From Breviolum minutum Mf 1.05b.01 (taxonomy: Eukaryota; Sar; Dinophyceae; Suessiales; Symbiodiniaceae), in NCBI GenBank assembly GCA_000507305.1, contig DF239106.1, positions 191,067 to 255,066 of the forward strand: DNA of 64,000 bases, read 5' to 3'. Numbering within the stretch: position 1 is the stretch's first letter; each line of letters begins with the position of its first letter. The position numbers were made by a program, and so were the translations under genes. Positions 1 to 10,813 of this stretch are shown here, piece by piece. The notes under the pieces were generated by a model. It was not told where the DNA came from and searched no databases. It worked only from the letters and a program-made list of their open reading frames with translations.

Positions 1-600
1 GGCCTCGCGTTGTCCATTCATCATGATTCAGCAGTCTCAGTGAACATCCGTTTGTTGGGCAGCTTGCTGTCCTTGCAGAGAAAATCCTGTACCTGTTTGG
101 ACCCGCAAGCAAAAGAATAGTCAGCTACCAACCTTTTTAGGTGCAGGCAGTTACTGTCATGTCATGTATATATATATATAATATATATATATATGTATAT
201 ATGTTGCCATATATCTTCTGTTGAGTAGTGCCTAATCTTAGGGTTGTTCAACCAACTCCGCAAATTTTAAGATCAGGCTTTTAACTTTACTGCCTCAAGG
301 GACACGTGTGATTCTGCTGACCCCTCCTGATCAAAGCTACAGTTCATCAGTTTTGCCGTTAAAAATGGCGTCATTTGAAAAACCCAACCTTTTGCAGGTG
401 GGGGTTTTGGTGAGGTTTTTCAGTATTCAAAGATTACTTGGTGGTTTAGGTCTTTCAATCTTACAGCATGGGGCAAGTTGTAAGGTAGCTAGAATCCCAA
501 TTAAACCCCTACAAATCACCACTAGTTGTGGTCACGGGTGTACCCAGGGATAAGCCCACAAGGAGCTTCCGGAATCATCAGCTCAGCTTATAGATCTCAC

Positions 601-761
601 CTCGTTTCGCTTCCGCGTGATTCCCGCCGAGGTTCTGCATGTCTTCAACGATGGGTGAAGAATACACAGGCGGTGCCCGGTTCACAAATGTTGGTTGCTC
701 AACTGTTGGACCAAGGGACGTGAGGATGGGCAATTTTTTCAGAGTTACCCAAACTTCGCAA
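601..761 (-). CDS. candidate exon, unknown protein (minus-strand chain, exon 13 of 13 fitted)
   Basis: The minus strand is open for 53 codons (reads CEVWVTLKKLPILTS early and NLGGNHAEAKR at the end). It follows a TAG acceptor after a pyrimidine-rich tract and ends at a strong GTGAGA donor. It enters with one leading base, which is the phase left by the island at 1024-1165. The plus strand also gives a partial reading (672-767, AG|G acceptor, GTAAGT donor), so the strand is not certain. I do not recognise the protein. Confidence 0.3.
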
Positions 762-1023
762 CTACTTGGTAAGTAGGATGATTTTTACCGATGATAGTGG
801 ATTTTCAATTTCTTATCAAATCTATTTTTCTAAATTGCCAGAACTGTATATAACAAAATAACATTATATGACTTTATATCAAGTACAAATGTTTACGTTG
901 GTTGGCTTCCAGCAGAATATTCCCAGTATTTCAAGGTTTTCACCGTGATGTAAGCAGTTAGCGGCTGACTAGGGCCAATGTAAAGGGGCTCCCGCCGCCA
1001 AAAATCGGCGAAAGATAAGGCAC

Positions 1024-1165
1024 TCCCTTTGAACTGGGCAGACTAACAAACATTTTAAGCTCTTCAATTGAAAGGGGGTCCCTTTTTTTTTGTAGCCATT
1101 CTTCACACTTTTCTGGGTATATTCTCCCCCCATCATAAATGGGACAGGGAGTTGATGAATAATTC
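1024..1165 (-). CDS. candidate exon, unknown protein
   Basis: Minus-strand island after AG|G, ending at a GTGCCT donor. In the phase forced by the chain it reads IIHQLPVPFMMGGEYTQ onward without a stop. A second minus frame, which holds the longest reading here (stop at 958), is also open and contains EEWLQKKRDPLSIEELKM. Two open frames on one strand make the exact frame doubtful. Confidence 0.28.
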
Positions 1166-2258
1166 CTGACACTTGAAATCGCTGAAATCTCTGGTGATGA
1201 TTTTGTATTCTTTTCACAGCAGCCTTTGTGAAACATGTCCCTTCTTGGATGTTTTTTTAAAATCCATGCGCAGCTGCTTGATTGATATTTGCAGCACCAT
1301 GGTGTTTGTTTTGGACCTGTGATTCGTTTTTTTTTTTTCGGGGCGAACATGAATGAACCCTCGCAAATTGTTGGAGAAGTTTTGTTTGGTATTGGAATCC
1401 GGAATCCAATTTTCAGGTCGATTTGATGCATCTCTCAAAGAGTTGAGCATAAAACCAGCCGAACCGGACTCCACAAGGAGCTTCTGAGAACTTGCCCGAA
1501 GGATTATCCAAGCAGGGGCCGCAGAGGGGGTCGTTTCTGGGGCGTGGTAAAATTTGGAGAAATTTGGGACCTGAAGGAAATTTGTGCTGAAAGTCCTTGA
1601 GGGATGTTACAGACACATTAGGGATGGTCATGTTTTTTTGGACTTCAACTGGACCTCGCCTAGTAAAGCCCCAAGAGGAACCCCCAAAGTGTCAGGAGTT
1701 CCCCTTTTTCTCATGTTTGGTCGCATATGTATCATCAGCTACTCGCGGGTGTTTTTGAAGAGTCAAGTGGTGTGATTTCATAGCTTGGAGATTTTTTGTT
1801 TTTTTTTGATCCGTTTGAAAGGAGAAATCGTTCGTTCAATTCGAACACATGGCGCTCCAAATTGGAAGCCAGGATGGTGCTTCCCAGCCTTTAAAGTCGT
1901 TCGGGATGGGATCCAATTAGCCAATCATCTCAGATTAAGATGGAACATCAAAAGTGTCGCCAATTTCCTCAGGGAATCATCTTTATGTCCTATTTTAAGC
2001 CACGAGGTAGATCTGGGATTGGTACCTTCTGAATGATTGGATGATCAATAAGAATTCATCTGCATTGTTGCTGTATAACTGTTTGTCTAGAATCTAAATA
2101 TGTATATATATATATTTGTACATATATATCTACGTACATTACATGAGTCTAAACAGTTTGGTCAAAGTTTTCGTGATAGAAAACACCTAAATTTCAGACA
2201 CACCCGGCCACCTGGCCAAGGATGGATGTTGGTTTATAAGGCTTCTGCTGAAGGTTTA

Positions 2259-2373
2259 CAGGGGTCATTAAATTATCCATTTTGGGGGAATCCAATAATG
2301 CAAACTTATGGTAATGCTGAGGGTTTTCCCTTACCATAGTGCATTGTTTGGGTTGGTAATATAATGACCCCTG
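2259..2373. repeat. foldback element, family G copy 1
   Basis: Inverted termini CAGGGGTCATTAAATTA and the complement of TAATATAATGACCCCTG bound 115 bp. Related copies lie at 16204-16323 and 31800-31873, with a fragment at 13903-13945. They share the internal phrase GCATTGTTTGGGTTGGTAAT. Confidence 0.7.
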
Positions 2374-2872
2374 GTTTATGAAAGTCTGAAAGACATCCGC
2401 ACATGGTAGTTGTTCAACCACTGTGTTTTTCATCAAATAGCCTGTTGAACATGGGCATATTCCATTGCTATCTTAGTTTAACAGAGGGTAACCTACCCTT
2501 TTTGGGGGCTTATATCCCCGAAAACTAAGATGACAATGATTAAACAACCATTTGTTAGATGTGTTTGTATCTCCCAGTAAAAATGGGTGACTTTCCGATG
2601 TCATGTGAATTTTCAGAGGGCTTATATCAGGGGATTTCTCATTGTGCGGTATATTTCGTTTCGGTGCAACGCGCTTGGTTTGTTTCAAGGCCATGGGTGG
2701 AATTGCCCAAGGGCGAGATGATTTGCGTCACCTGGGCGCAAACAAACACAGGGGGATGTTGTTGGAATAGGTGCCGGTTCCAACCCGATATAGTAGGGGT
2801 TTAAATACCCATGATAAGGAATTTCCTATCAAAGGTGGGATTACCATCCCCAACATAAGGGGTGTAGGCCAT

Positions 2873-2980
2873 AGATGGTGGTTTCATTCAGATGAGATCT
2901 TTTATTTTCATGCCGATCCTTGGGGAAATGATCCAATTACGAGCATATTTTTTAAATTGGGTGGTTCAACCACCAACTAG
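2873..2980. repeat. foldback MITE-like element, family A copy 1
   Basis: Starts AGATGGTGGTTTC and ends CCACCAACTAG. The core carries GGGGAAATGATCCAATT, shared with other A copies. The left CTAG terminus is lost. Confidence 0.7.
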
Positions 2981-3239
2981 TGGAGGATTTTGAATCCCGG
3001 ATTTTGGACAAAAATAACAGCGTGATATTCATGTGATGCATATATATACATATATGTATATATATATATATATCTTTTTATATATACATATATTAGGATA
3101 TATAAATTAGACATTTTTAGCCAGCAAGATGTTAATTTACAGGGTGGTTAATTCACCCAGTTGAATGTCACAACAACCATTTGGCCTGTTTCGCTCATTT
3201 TCAGGAGATCATTCATTGATCAAACCCCGATGGAGGTAT

Positions 3240-3372
3240 ACTAATCCCCACCCAGTAACAGTCACCACCAAGACTATTACATTTTTAGATATCTTTAGTA
3301 GGTAATCCCTATCAACCTTTATATTTGGCACTGTTACTGGGTGGGGGGTAGATCCAAAATATAGACCATCCC
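3240..3372. repeat. foldback element, family J copy 1
   Basis: Imperfect inverted repeat with arms around CACCCAGTAACAGT and ACTGTTACTGGGTGG. The block ending GGGTAGATCCAAAATAT recurs at 56520-56660, where the phrase ATGTAATAGTC is in the opposite orientation, as expected for a foldback family. Confidence 0.6.
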
Positions 3373-3652
3373 ATTTGGCTGGGATTTTTTGAATAGCATG
3401 ATGCACTATAAAGGTGCGGGTGGGTGGCTTATCACTTTGGGATTTCCCCCGGTTTGCTTAGGAAGAAACGACTTTCAACAAAGATGGACACCCCCCCCCC
3501 CAAAAAAAAAAAGCAATTATATTGTGTTCACTGTTCTTTTCTCCACAACTTCTTTATAGTGGGGATGAACTCCTACCCTGTTATATTGGAGCCCATTTCG
3601 CAACCAATTGAGCCACGGAAAAACCCTCTTACTTTCCATTATACTGGTTGTT

Positions 3653-3720
3653 TCATAGGGATCCTTATAACGGTTTATTATAATCCCCATATGGCTGTGT
3701 AGTATAATCCCCGATATACA
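3653..3720. repeat. dispersed repeat, family I copy
   Basis: Contains ATAGGGATCCTTATAACGG and TATAATCCCCATATGG. The same phrases, in either orientation, occur in the tandem array at 39053-39365 and at 29950-30010, 49385-49515 and 56168-56240. Confidence 0.5.
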
Positions 3721-3881
3721 CTAGAGCTAAGCAACCAGTTAATTTTTTCGTTGCTCAATTGTAAGGATCCCGTTTGTAACCAGATGGCATGTCACAAACA
3801 CGTTTTGAAGGCCATTCACCTGAAGTTGTTTTCTCTCCTACCTTTCTCTACTCTACCACTGGAACCTCCCAAAAAACGGGG

Positions 3882-4005
3882 GGTGCGTTTCATTCAGATT
3901 TTTGAATTTTCACCCCGAACCCTGGGGAGATGATGAGACGATCCAACATTTGACTTACATTTTTCATGATTTTTTTAAAGATGGGTTACTTCAACCACCA
4001 ACTAG
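3882..4005. repeat. foldback MITE-like element, family A copy 2
   Basis: Diverged copy with TTTTCACCCCGAACCCTGGG in the core and right terminus CCACCAACTAG. The left end is eroded. Confidence 0.55.
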
Positions 4006-4171
4006 ATGAGTCGATGATTCTTAGGGCCCCGTTTTTTTTTTGGACCTCCTGGTCCTTCAACACCCAGGTACAAACCAATGCGCGAAAATCGGGTGAACTC
4101 TTCAGGTGAGGATGGCGGTTTGAACAACCCAACTGGCCGCAGGGGTTTCCTTATACTCCCATTAATAACTG

Positions 4172-4277
4172 CGTGGTGGTTTCAATCATTTTTTATGTTC
4201 ATCCCTATTTGAGGAAATGATCCAATTTGAATTCAATTTGACTAATATTGTTGAAAGGGGTTGAAACCACCAACTAG
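4172..4277. repeat. foldback MITE-like element, family A copy 3
   Basis: GTGGTGGTTTC at the left, GAAACCACCAACTAG at the right, and the shared core GAGGAAATGATCCAATTTG. Confidence 0.7.
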
Positions 4278-5032
4278 ATAAGGATTCCATGTCTTTAAAG
4301 GTGGGATGACTAAACTCCCCAATAATAAGGAGTTGGTGGACCCGGATATGGATATGTTGGTGGTTTACGAGTTTCACCATTTTTTGAAAGGGTCAGGGTT
4401 TATCTTATCATCATACGAAAGTAGTTTCAGCATTTTTTAAGATGGTGGCAACGACTTCGACTGTATTTACCAAGTACCTCTTTATTTTTTGGATGTGTCT
4501 TTTTTCTGTTTGGAATTAATTTTCACTTCAATGTATACATATATACATAATTTGTAGGTATTCCCAGCTGCAAGCTACGCTTTTTGGAAATATATCGAGG
4601 TGACACATGTATATTTACCAAGCTGAGTTGTTTTTTGACATTTCAACATACTAAGCTGGGACCCTTGACACCGGATGTTTGGTGATGCAAACATTTTTTC
4701 ACGTAGTTTTTTTCCCCAAGATGTGCTGATTCAGAACCTTCTGGGAAGCTCGAATTTGAATAATAAAACCAGGGAGGGAATAGCTAGCTTTCATCAATTC
4801 GAGTACTTCCGGCCTTGCATCGTGGCAAAAAATCACGGTCGGAAAGCATCTATTTTTTTGTCGCAAGAAATTGGACACAGCTAAAGGACCCCGACGTGGA
4901 ATCAAAGGTTTCATCAGAGAAAGTTCAGACTTTGTGTGTTTCTTTTTGTCCAGGGTTGTTGTAAAGTAAGAATTCAATGGGGAATATCAATATCCAATAG
5001 TTGTCTTATCCAAATTGCAGATTGATAACATT

Positions 5033-5122
5033 CCCACACCATCCATGTACGGTATATTTACCTACATTTACCATAAAAATAAACCAAATGTAGGTAAATA
5101 TACCCTACATGGATGCTATGGG
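5033..5122. repeat. foldback element, family B copy 1
   Basis: About 90 bp. The arm GGTATATTTACCTACATTT is matched by AAATGTAGGTAAATATACC, with outer arms around CATCCATGTA and TACATGGATG. A hairpin of this length is expected if transcribed. Confidence 0.75.
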
Positions 5123-5175
5123 ATTGTTTTGTACTGCTTCAAATTGTTTCCGTCCCACGCAGAAACATGTTCTAC

Positions 5176-5229
5176 TTGAAGCAAGTGGAGTTGGACGAAG
5201 CACAATACATCTTAGGATTGCAGGCCTGG
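5176..5229 (-). CDS. candidate exon, unknown protein
   Basis: 54 nt between a CCCTGCAG acceptor and a GTAGAA donor. In the chain phase it reads RPAILRCIVLRPTPLAS. It fits the phase left by 5971-6079 and delivers the phase needed at 1024-1165. It is short, so chance cannot be excluded. Confidence 0.22.
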
Positions 5230-5257
5230 CTGCAGGGAATTCAACGTGGTTTTTGGA

Positions 5258-5299
5258 TGGTGGTTGTTGTGGTGGTGGTGGTTGTTGTGGTGGTGGTGG

Positions 5300-5334
<35 letters not shown>
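5258..5334 (+). repeat. (GTT/GGT)n microsatellite
   Basis: Alternating TGGTGG and TTGTTG units grading into pure TTG. Long Val, Cys or Leu homopolymer readings here are artefacts of the repeat. Confidence 0.95.
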
Positions 5335-5335
<1 letters not shown>

Positions 5336-5970
5336 TCCGAACTTCTTGGCAACTCGGACTTCTCAAAAAGCAAACGGGAAATTCAAGCCCTATGTTTGCT
5401 GACAGGGAAAAGTCCTCCGTTGGATCAAAAACCCAAGAAGAAACGAGCAATCTACGTGTTTTTGATAAGGTTTCAATATCTATCTCTAAGAAATCAACAG
5501 ACTTATTCATCAGAAAACCGGATGCATTTCCACATTGCTATGCTAGATTTCCAGAGGTTTAGAGAGTTTTTCCTTTTTCTCGATCCTAGTTCTGCCTCTT
5601 GAAGAAAGCTATGATTCCCCAGGGAGTTTCATCTTCGTTTTGATCAAGCATGGCTATGCATGGCTTAACATCACCGGGACACCCCGGGCAAAAACAGAAA
5701 TCTTGTGGCATGGTTCGGTCTGCTTTCGAGACAATTCAATTCCCCCCCGCAAAAAATGACCCAACTAAAAATTCACGCTCCTTTTATTTGTAAAATTCAC
5801 AACCATTCAACCCCGGCTATTATGCACAATTTCACAAAGGCCACCCAGGCCACAAAGAGTGGAAGGTAAGAAAGAGAAATTGATGACAACTCATCATTTG
5901 GAAGTCAGTTCATCTAATCCCTTCTGGCCTTTTAAACCAGCGTTTTTGCTGGTTTTTATCATTTCCTCAC

Positions 5971-6079
5971 CGGATTCCTCGCCCTGGAATTTCCAGCGAC
6001 GAGAACCCCCTGCCACGTTGTCGAAACTGCCGTCGGCTGCCAGTGTGGTCTGCCAGAAGAATTCGATCTGGATGTGGAC
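5971..6079 (-). CDS. candidate exon, unknown protein
   Basis: This is one of the clearest islands. It lies between a pyrimidine-rich TTCTAG|G acceptor and a GTGAGG donor, and is open for 36 codons (VHIQIEFFWQTTLAADGSF at the start, RRWKFQGEES at the end). It enters in phase 0 and leaves in phase 1. The plus strand is also open (CQCGLPEEFDLDVDLEDLEK), but its borders are weaker. I do not recognise the protein. Confidence 0.35.
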
Positions 6080-6895
6080 CTAGAAGACTTGGAGAAGAGG
6101 CGGCTGGTTTTAAAGCTTTGGAGTCGACAAGGAACTTTGGAGAAACAACCCCCAAAATAAATGGCCGAAAATGAATGGATAACTGGGGTTATAGCCCTAT
6201 ACTTTTAGGATTTGTAATCCTGGATTTGTTTTAGTTTGTGATTTTTTGCGGATTCGATCCCATTGGATTTATCGCCATGAAAAACCACCATCTGGGGAAT
6301 ATTTTTGGATTTTTGCCATCCACCGAACAAACAAATCTAAGGGAATTCTATTCCCCCAAAAAATTAAGATGACAATGATGGAAAACCAACCTTTTGAAGA
6401 TGTATCTTTATCTCTTATCTCCTATTAAAACTAGTGATTTTCCATTCTCATGCTAGTTTTTGGGGGTGTATGTCAGCTGTTTCTAGCAGGAATTGTTGAT
6501 TCAAATCATGAAAAAGACATATTTTTAAGCGAAGAAGGGTTAAGAACATAGCCTTGACATTCAGACTCCTTGGTTGAACAACTATTTGCTATAACCAGTA
6601 GAGAGATCCAGCTCACATTGGATAAGGTGATTCAAAATTGTAATGAGAAGATGAACGTGGACCTTGTCCATACTTTTGAGAAGTTTGAGCACCGGCCATT
6701 TGTCAAGGTGTGAGTTTCTTTGGACATATGTAGTGTCATCCGAATCATCTACAAACTATGAGAGTTTTGCGATATACCCACTGCCACGACCGGCTTAAGT
6801 AGAAGCTATTTGGATTTCCACATCACCATTTCAGTAGAAGCCCTGTATTTAGGATGCATTGTTGGCAGTGTTTTGGCACATTAAACATACGTAGA

Positions 6896-6983
6896 GCCCC
6901 CAATGACCTCTATTTTTGAAGGTCAACCCCCCTCAAAACAAGGCCTAAACTCCAAGCAAAACAAGGGTCATTTGGGTTCTAGG
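6896..6983. repeat. dispersed repeat, family F copy 1
   Basis: Shares TGAAGGTCAACCCCCC, CCAAGCAAAACAAGGGTCAT and TTCTAGG with 32690-32772 in the same order and orientation. A shorter relative (ACAAGGGTCATTTGGCT) lies near 33770. Confidence 0.75.
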
Positions 6984-6993
6984 ATGTTCTAGG

Positions 6994-7102
6994 TATATAG
7001 GGGGTTCCGAAAATAATGGTACCCCAAAATGGATGGTTTATAATGGAAAACCCTAAAAATGGATGATTTGGGGATACCACTATTTTTGGAAACACCCATA
7101 TA
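6994..7102. repeat. foldback element, family E copy 1
   Basis: Inner arms GGTACCCCAAAATGGATGG and ATGGATGATTTGGGGATACC, with outer arm TTTTTGGAAACACCC. A second copy lies at 37207-37312. It directly follows the family F copy. Confidence 0.75.
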
Positions 7103-7123
7103 CCTTATAATGGGCGCCCACAC

Positions 7124-7177
7124 CTGAGTCGTTTCCTGTCGTGCAACGGTGCCAGGTGTCACACTGCCTTTAGCAAG
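7124..7177 (-). CDS. candidate exon, unknown protein
   Basis: Eighteen codons (LAKGSVTPGTVARQETTQ) in phase 0 to 0. The acceptor has a good pyrimidine tract (TATTCTCCTCCAG) and the donor is GTGTGG. It fits the phase of neighbouring islands 8815-8859 and 5971-6079. Confidence 0.28.
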
Positions 7178-7676
7178 CTGGAGGAGAATATGACTTCGGT
7201 GGAACAGGCCAAGGGCGAAGGGCTCGGTTCGAGCTCATTTTTTTTAAATGCCCCTTTAGATTTTTTGTTGGGGCAAAAAGGGGAGGAAAACATATCTATG
7301 TGGCAAATGATGGTAGTAACAGTCCTTGGTAAGTTGGCATATTATCAAACCATTATTCAAGTCTTTCCTTTAAGTTGATTGGCAAATTCTCATAAGTAGG
7401 GGTTCTAAGCCAAACTTGCTGGCTATCAGTTAGTAAAACATGAGCCACCAAGTATACACAGTGATCAGTGATAACTGACAACTATATACATACATGACAT
7501 CGAAATAAGTGTAACTGCACAGCTTCGATATAGCGAATCCGGTAAGCACCAGTTTTTGTGGGCTGTCTTCAGAAAAATTCCCTTTCAATCAAACGACATG
7601 TTTTTTTTCCTGCCCAAAAAATTTGTACACACTCAGCCAATGACCAACCTTGAAACTTTTTGGGGGATTACATATT

Positions 7677-7782
7677 TACCCCCCAGAAGTTTAACATAGC
7701 CCCTGAAAAATGGTGGTTGGAAGACTACTTTCCTATTGGGAAGGTAGCTTTTCAGGGGCTATCTTAAACTTCGGGAGGGTAC
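7677..7782. repeat. foldback element, family C copy
   Basis: Arms AGCCCCTGAAAA and TTTTCAGGGGCT surround the family phrase GGTTGGAAGACTACTTTCC. The right end TCGGGAGGGTA corresponds to the CAGGGAGGGTA end of other C copies. Confidence 0.65.
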
Positions 7783-7790
7783 TGAAAAAC

Positions 7791-7957
7791 AAAGTTTCTT
7801 TCATGGTCCCAAACGGCCGAGTGAATATATGCTTCTCTCTCCGGGTGCAGTAGCAGAAAATCGATGATGAGGAGATCTGGGGTTTTAAACCGCAGGAGTT
7901 TTTTGATGATGACGGCCCATTTGTCTGTTTTCGGGTTCAAGCGACGGCCCAAAATTC
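7791..7957 (-). CDS. candidate exon outside the fitted phase chain
   Basis: Minus strand open for 55 codons after a CTTGTCTACAG|G acceptor (KWAVIIKKLLRFKTPDLL and HPEREAYIHSAVWDHERNF). The plus strand is open too (KIDDEEIWGFKPQEFFDDD). It does not fit the phase of the neighbouring minus islands unless a GA or GC donor is used, so it may belong to another reading or be chance. Confidence 0.22.
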
Positions 7958-8329
7958 CTGTAGACAAGGAGGTTTCTTAAGTATGGGAATCAAAAAACGA
8001 CAAAATGCCCTGACAGCAGGTTGGTGTAATATGCATGTGGCATGATCCAAATACATATGTCGCTGCCCAGTGGGGAACATACATGATCAACCACAACAAA
8101 CTTAGAACATCTTAGAAATAATGGCTTATTATTACAAAAGTTACAAACTGGGCCCTTTTCCCAGCCTTTGGGTGGGGTTGGTTTCATTACCAAAAGACAT
8201 CTCGTGTCTCCTTTCTGCATAGAACTTCCCCAATGACTCATTCTATGTGAACCAAGGATGGACGGACCAGACCAACCAAAAAGTTGATCAGAGCAAGAAC
8301 TTCAAATGGAACAGCAAGTTATAACTTAC

Positions 8330-8427
8330 CTAGGTGGTGGTTTCAGATATTTGTTATTTTCACCCCTACCTGGGGAAATGATCCAATTTGATTAATATTT
8401 TTCAAACGGGTTGAAACCACCAACTAG
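8330..8427. repeat. foldback MITE-like element, family A copy 4, intact ends
   Basis: 98 bp from CTAGGTGGTGGTTTC to GAAACCACCAACTAG. It is flanked on both sides by the 4-bp direct repeat TTAC (8326-8329 and 8428-8431), which supports transposition. Confidence 0.85.
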
Positions 8428-8666
8428 TTACAACTGGGGGGTTGCCAAAAAACCCTTGGGTTCACAGTGGATCAATCAATAATCTATGCAGGAATCTATG
8501 AAGGGGAATCCACAGGGCAACTCTATTCGCTTTCATGGATTCCACGGCCAGTGAACTCCAGTGTTTAGTAGCAGGGCCCAACTTAATAACAATAATATGC
8601 TCCATTTATAGGTGAAATGATTTTATCCTGGTTTTTGTGTCCAGTTAGTATAGTATATGTCATTAA

Positions 8667-8777
8667 CAGGTGGTGCTTTCATTCACATGTTTTTATGTTC
8701 ACCCCGATCCTTGGGGGAAGATGAACCCATTTTGACGAGCATATTTTTCAGATGGGTGGAGAAAAACCACCAACCAG
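8667..8777. repeat. foldback MITE-like element, family A copy 5
   Basis: AGGTGGTGCTTTC at the left, AAAACCACCAACCAG at the right, core GGAAGATGAACCCATTTTGA. The terminal CTAG is mutated at both ends. Confidence 0.65.
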
Positions 8778-8814
8778 TCATCATTGATCCCAAATTTCTT
8801 GGAAAATTTTCAAC

Positions 8815-8859
8815 TTCCTGCACCAACTTCCAAGCCTTCCAGGTGCTGGCACAGCAATT
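8815..8859 (-). CDS. candidate exon, unknown protein
   Basis: Fifteen codons in phase 0 to 0 (NCCASTWKAWKLVQE), with a GTTGAA donor. It lies between a family A copy and the island at 8937-8993. It is too short for a confident call on its own. Confidence 0.22.
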
Positions 8860-8936
8860 CTGGTGCCCAGGGCGTTTGGTTGGGGCGTTGGTCTGGGTTT
8901 AAATGATTCAGGTAACCTAAAATGGAGGTACTGTAC

Positions 8937-8993
8937 CTTGTAAGGCAGGTTTTGGGGGGGATTCCCTTTTCCACCAGACGGGGGGCTCCGAAG
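8937..8993 (-). CDS. candidate exon, unknown protein
   Basis: Nineteen codons in phase 0 to 0 (LRSPPSGGKGNPPQNLPYK). The acceptor follows CTGCTTCACTTCAG and the donor is GTACAG. A LINE fragment begins only 34 bp away on the 5' side of this exon and would lie in the intron. Confidence 0.28.
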
Positions 8994-9027
8994 CTGAAGT
9001 GAAGCAGCGCCGGACCAGCATGTGTGG

Positions 9028-10437
9028 TCAAGGGACTGGGCCTCGAACAAACGCCGGTAGATCTTTGAAAGATCTACTCACGTTAGAAATTGGTAAAGAA
9101 ACACCGGATGAGAGCAGGAGCTCATCAACCGATCGGATACGTGCGAAGGGTGCTTTGATCCGAACGCACCGAATCCAACGTCTAAAAACGCCACCAGACG
9201 GTCGCCGAGGATATGACTCCCAAGTCACCCCAGCCCGGCCCATGATGTTGCGAACCAACGTAGAGAAACTTCGAACAACGTCAGTGAAAGAATAGTCCTG
9301 TGATGCCTCCCAGTGAGAGATCTGGTGCCAACGGTTTGTTTGAACCACCTTACGAAAACCCACAATGTTCATTGTCCGCTGAAAATCAATGAGCAGATGA
9401 TGAATGCTGACCCACTGTTCCACCCCTTCGTTCGGGGACACTAAAGATCGCAACCACTCAAGGATGGTTGGCTCCCAACCACCGTACAAAGGTACCAGAT
9501 CAACTGGCCATGTCTCAGGAAGGTCTGCATTCGTTACAGCTGTCACTGTATCCTCAGCTTGTACCTCTTCTTCTTGTTCGCCCCATCTGGAGGCTTCCTG
9601 CTGTTGCAAAACTGTTTTGTTTGCCGTCGCTTGGACCCCCACTCGAATGAAGTGTGAATGTAGCGACACTCGTAATGTTTCCATCCGGTCATAGTATCCG
9701 CAAAGTGAATGCCACGTCTCACAAAACGAATCTGTAAAACCCGACCAGGCTCTCGACGCCGCCTGATCAGCTGCACTGTTCCCTTTGATAGCCCAACGTT
9801 CAATCACCTCTGAGAAACTATGCAAGGTCATGTGCGAGCGAACCTTCACGATCTTTGCAAAGAGATGGAGTTTCCTAGCAACACACCACAACTCGAACAA
9901 CCTGTTATAAAGGTCATGATCAGATTCCATTAGACTAACCCCCGGAAAATTAGGCTGCAAGGCTGACACGAAATCGAAGACCCTTTGGTTATCAGTCCAA
10001 ACCCAAAATGGCTTACGGTGATAGATGCCAAAACGAAAGGCGGAGATGCAAGCAAGGAGTTCTCCTCGCAACACTGTCTGGACCAGGCCTGGAACAGGCC
10101 CTTGTGCAAAAGGGACAAACTGACCCGTTGAAAGGTTTGCGACACACGCTCCAAAAGTGGCAACCCTCAGCTGTGGCACTGAAGGTCTTTCACACCCTCC
10201 ATCTGTGAATAGATGAAGGTCACACTCGAAGGAAGGGATTGCATAGAAATCACCAGTTGTGTCTGGTAGCTCGGCAAGTTGCTTCCTAAACGAAGTGGCG
10301 ATTGCAGGTTCAACTATCCACCCATGTTGGAGGGTGCACTCAGGTAAATCTTCCAACTGCGAAAAAACCGAGCGGTCAATGCCATTGCGGCTAGCCTGAA
10401 ACTTCTCGCATTCCCAGTGATTGAGTGGGTGCAACAT
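9028..10437 (-). CDS. non-LTR retrotransposon (LINE) fragment: RNase H and C-terminal domain
   Basis: A 469-residue ORF. The complete RNase H acidic set is visible: D79 in FTDGG, E126 in RGELLAC, D149 in VWTDNQ, and D224 in GNSAADQAASRAW. In LINEs this domain degrades RNA in the RNA-DNA hybrid during target-primed reverse transcription. No endonuclease, reverse transcriptase or zinc finger precedes it, so it is a 5'-truncated copy. The first ATG is preceded directly by an in-frame TGA contributed by a family A foldback fragment (10441-10500), so the break lies at that repeat. About 240 residues after RNase H have the same layout as the tail of the copy at 26928-28690. The frame is intact, which suggests a fairly young insertion. 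Confidence 0.85.
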   Translation of the reverse strand: MLHPLNHWECEKFQASRNGIDRSVFSQLEDLPECTLQHGWIVEPAIATSFRKQLAELPDTTGDFYAIPSFECDLHLFTDGGCERPSVPQLRVATFGACVANLSTGQFVPFAQGPVPGLVQTVLRGELLACISAFRFGIYHRKPFWVWTDNQRVFDFVSALQPNFPGVSLMESDHDLYNRLFELWCVARKLHLFAKIVKVRSHMTLHSFSEVIERWAIKGNSAADQAASRAWSGFTDSFCETWHSLCGYYDRMETLRVSLHSHFIRVGVQATANKTVLQQQEASRWGEQEEEVQAEDTVTAVTNADLPETWPVDLVPLYGGWEPTILEWLRSLVSPNEGVEQWVSIHHLLIDFQRTMNIVGFRKVVQTNRWHQISHWEASQDYSFTDVVRSFSTLVRNIMGRAGVTWESYPRRPSGGVFRRWIRCVRIKAPFARIRSVDELLLSSGVSLPISNVSRSFKDLPAFVRGPVP

Positions 10438-10440
10438 TCA

Positions 10441-10500
10441 GATTATTGAGTTTTCACCCCTACCTCCTTGGGAAAATGATCCAATTGGACGTGCATATCA
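10441..10500. repeat. family A foldback fragment at LINE break
   Basis: Carries the A core TTTTCACCCCTACC and AAAATGATCCAATTGGACG but lacks the left terminus. A piece of the right half (ATTTTTCAGATGG) appears about 30 bp further on. It abuts the 5' end of the LINE ORF. Confidence 0.6.
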
Positions 10501-10578
10501 TGGGGAACGAGAGAACGGAGGAGATGGACATTTTTCAGATGGTCATTTCCCGGCAGCTCAAGTAATTCCACGATCGAC

Positions 10579-10620
10579 CAAAAAACCCGGCCAGTAGATA
10601 AGGATTTGGTCGGGGAAGTA
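10579..10620 (-). CDS. candidate exon, unknown protein
   Basis: Fourteen codons in phase 0 to 0 (YFPDQILIYWPGFL) between CGCCAG and GTCGAT. It fits the phase chain, but a longer minus frame through the same DNA is also open. Confidence 0.2.
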
Positions 10621-10646
10621 CTGGCGACTTGTAAATAATGGGATAA

Positions 10647-10747
10647 CTAGTTGGTGGTTTCCAATATTTTTATTTTCATCCCTATTTGGGGAAGATGAAC
10701 CCATTTTGACGAATATTTCTCAGATGGGTGGTTCAACCACCAACTAG
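10647..10747. repeat. foldback MITE-like element, family A copy 6, intact ends
   Basis: 101 bp, CTAGTTGGTGGTTT to ACCACCAACTAG, flanked on both sides by the direct repeat ATAA. Confidence 0.85.
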
Positions 10748-10813
10748 ATAAACTATCTATCAATTGGCCAGATTTCATGTATATCAACAGCTGTTTTTTA
10801 ATGTGTTTTCGAC

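Noticed and set aside
165..205. Possible TATA-type promoter
   Set aside because: It is a simple (AT)n tract; dinoflagellate genes generally lack TATA boxes, and no transcript start is visible.
567..767. Plus-strand reading ELPESSAQLIDLTSFRFR at 0.57-0.77 kb
   Set aside because: It needs a one-base frameshift within a G run, while the minus strand is open throughout with good borders; kept only as an alternative for 672-767.
5113..5562. Plus-strand 149-codon ORF with a long Val run
   Set aside because: The run is the TTG/GTG microsatellite at 5258-5334; flanking residues are better explained by a minus-strand island or chance.
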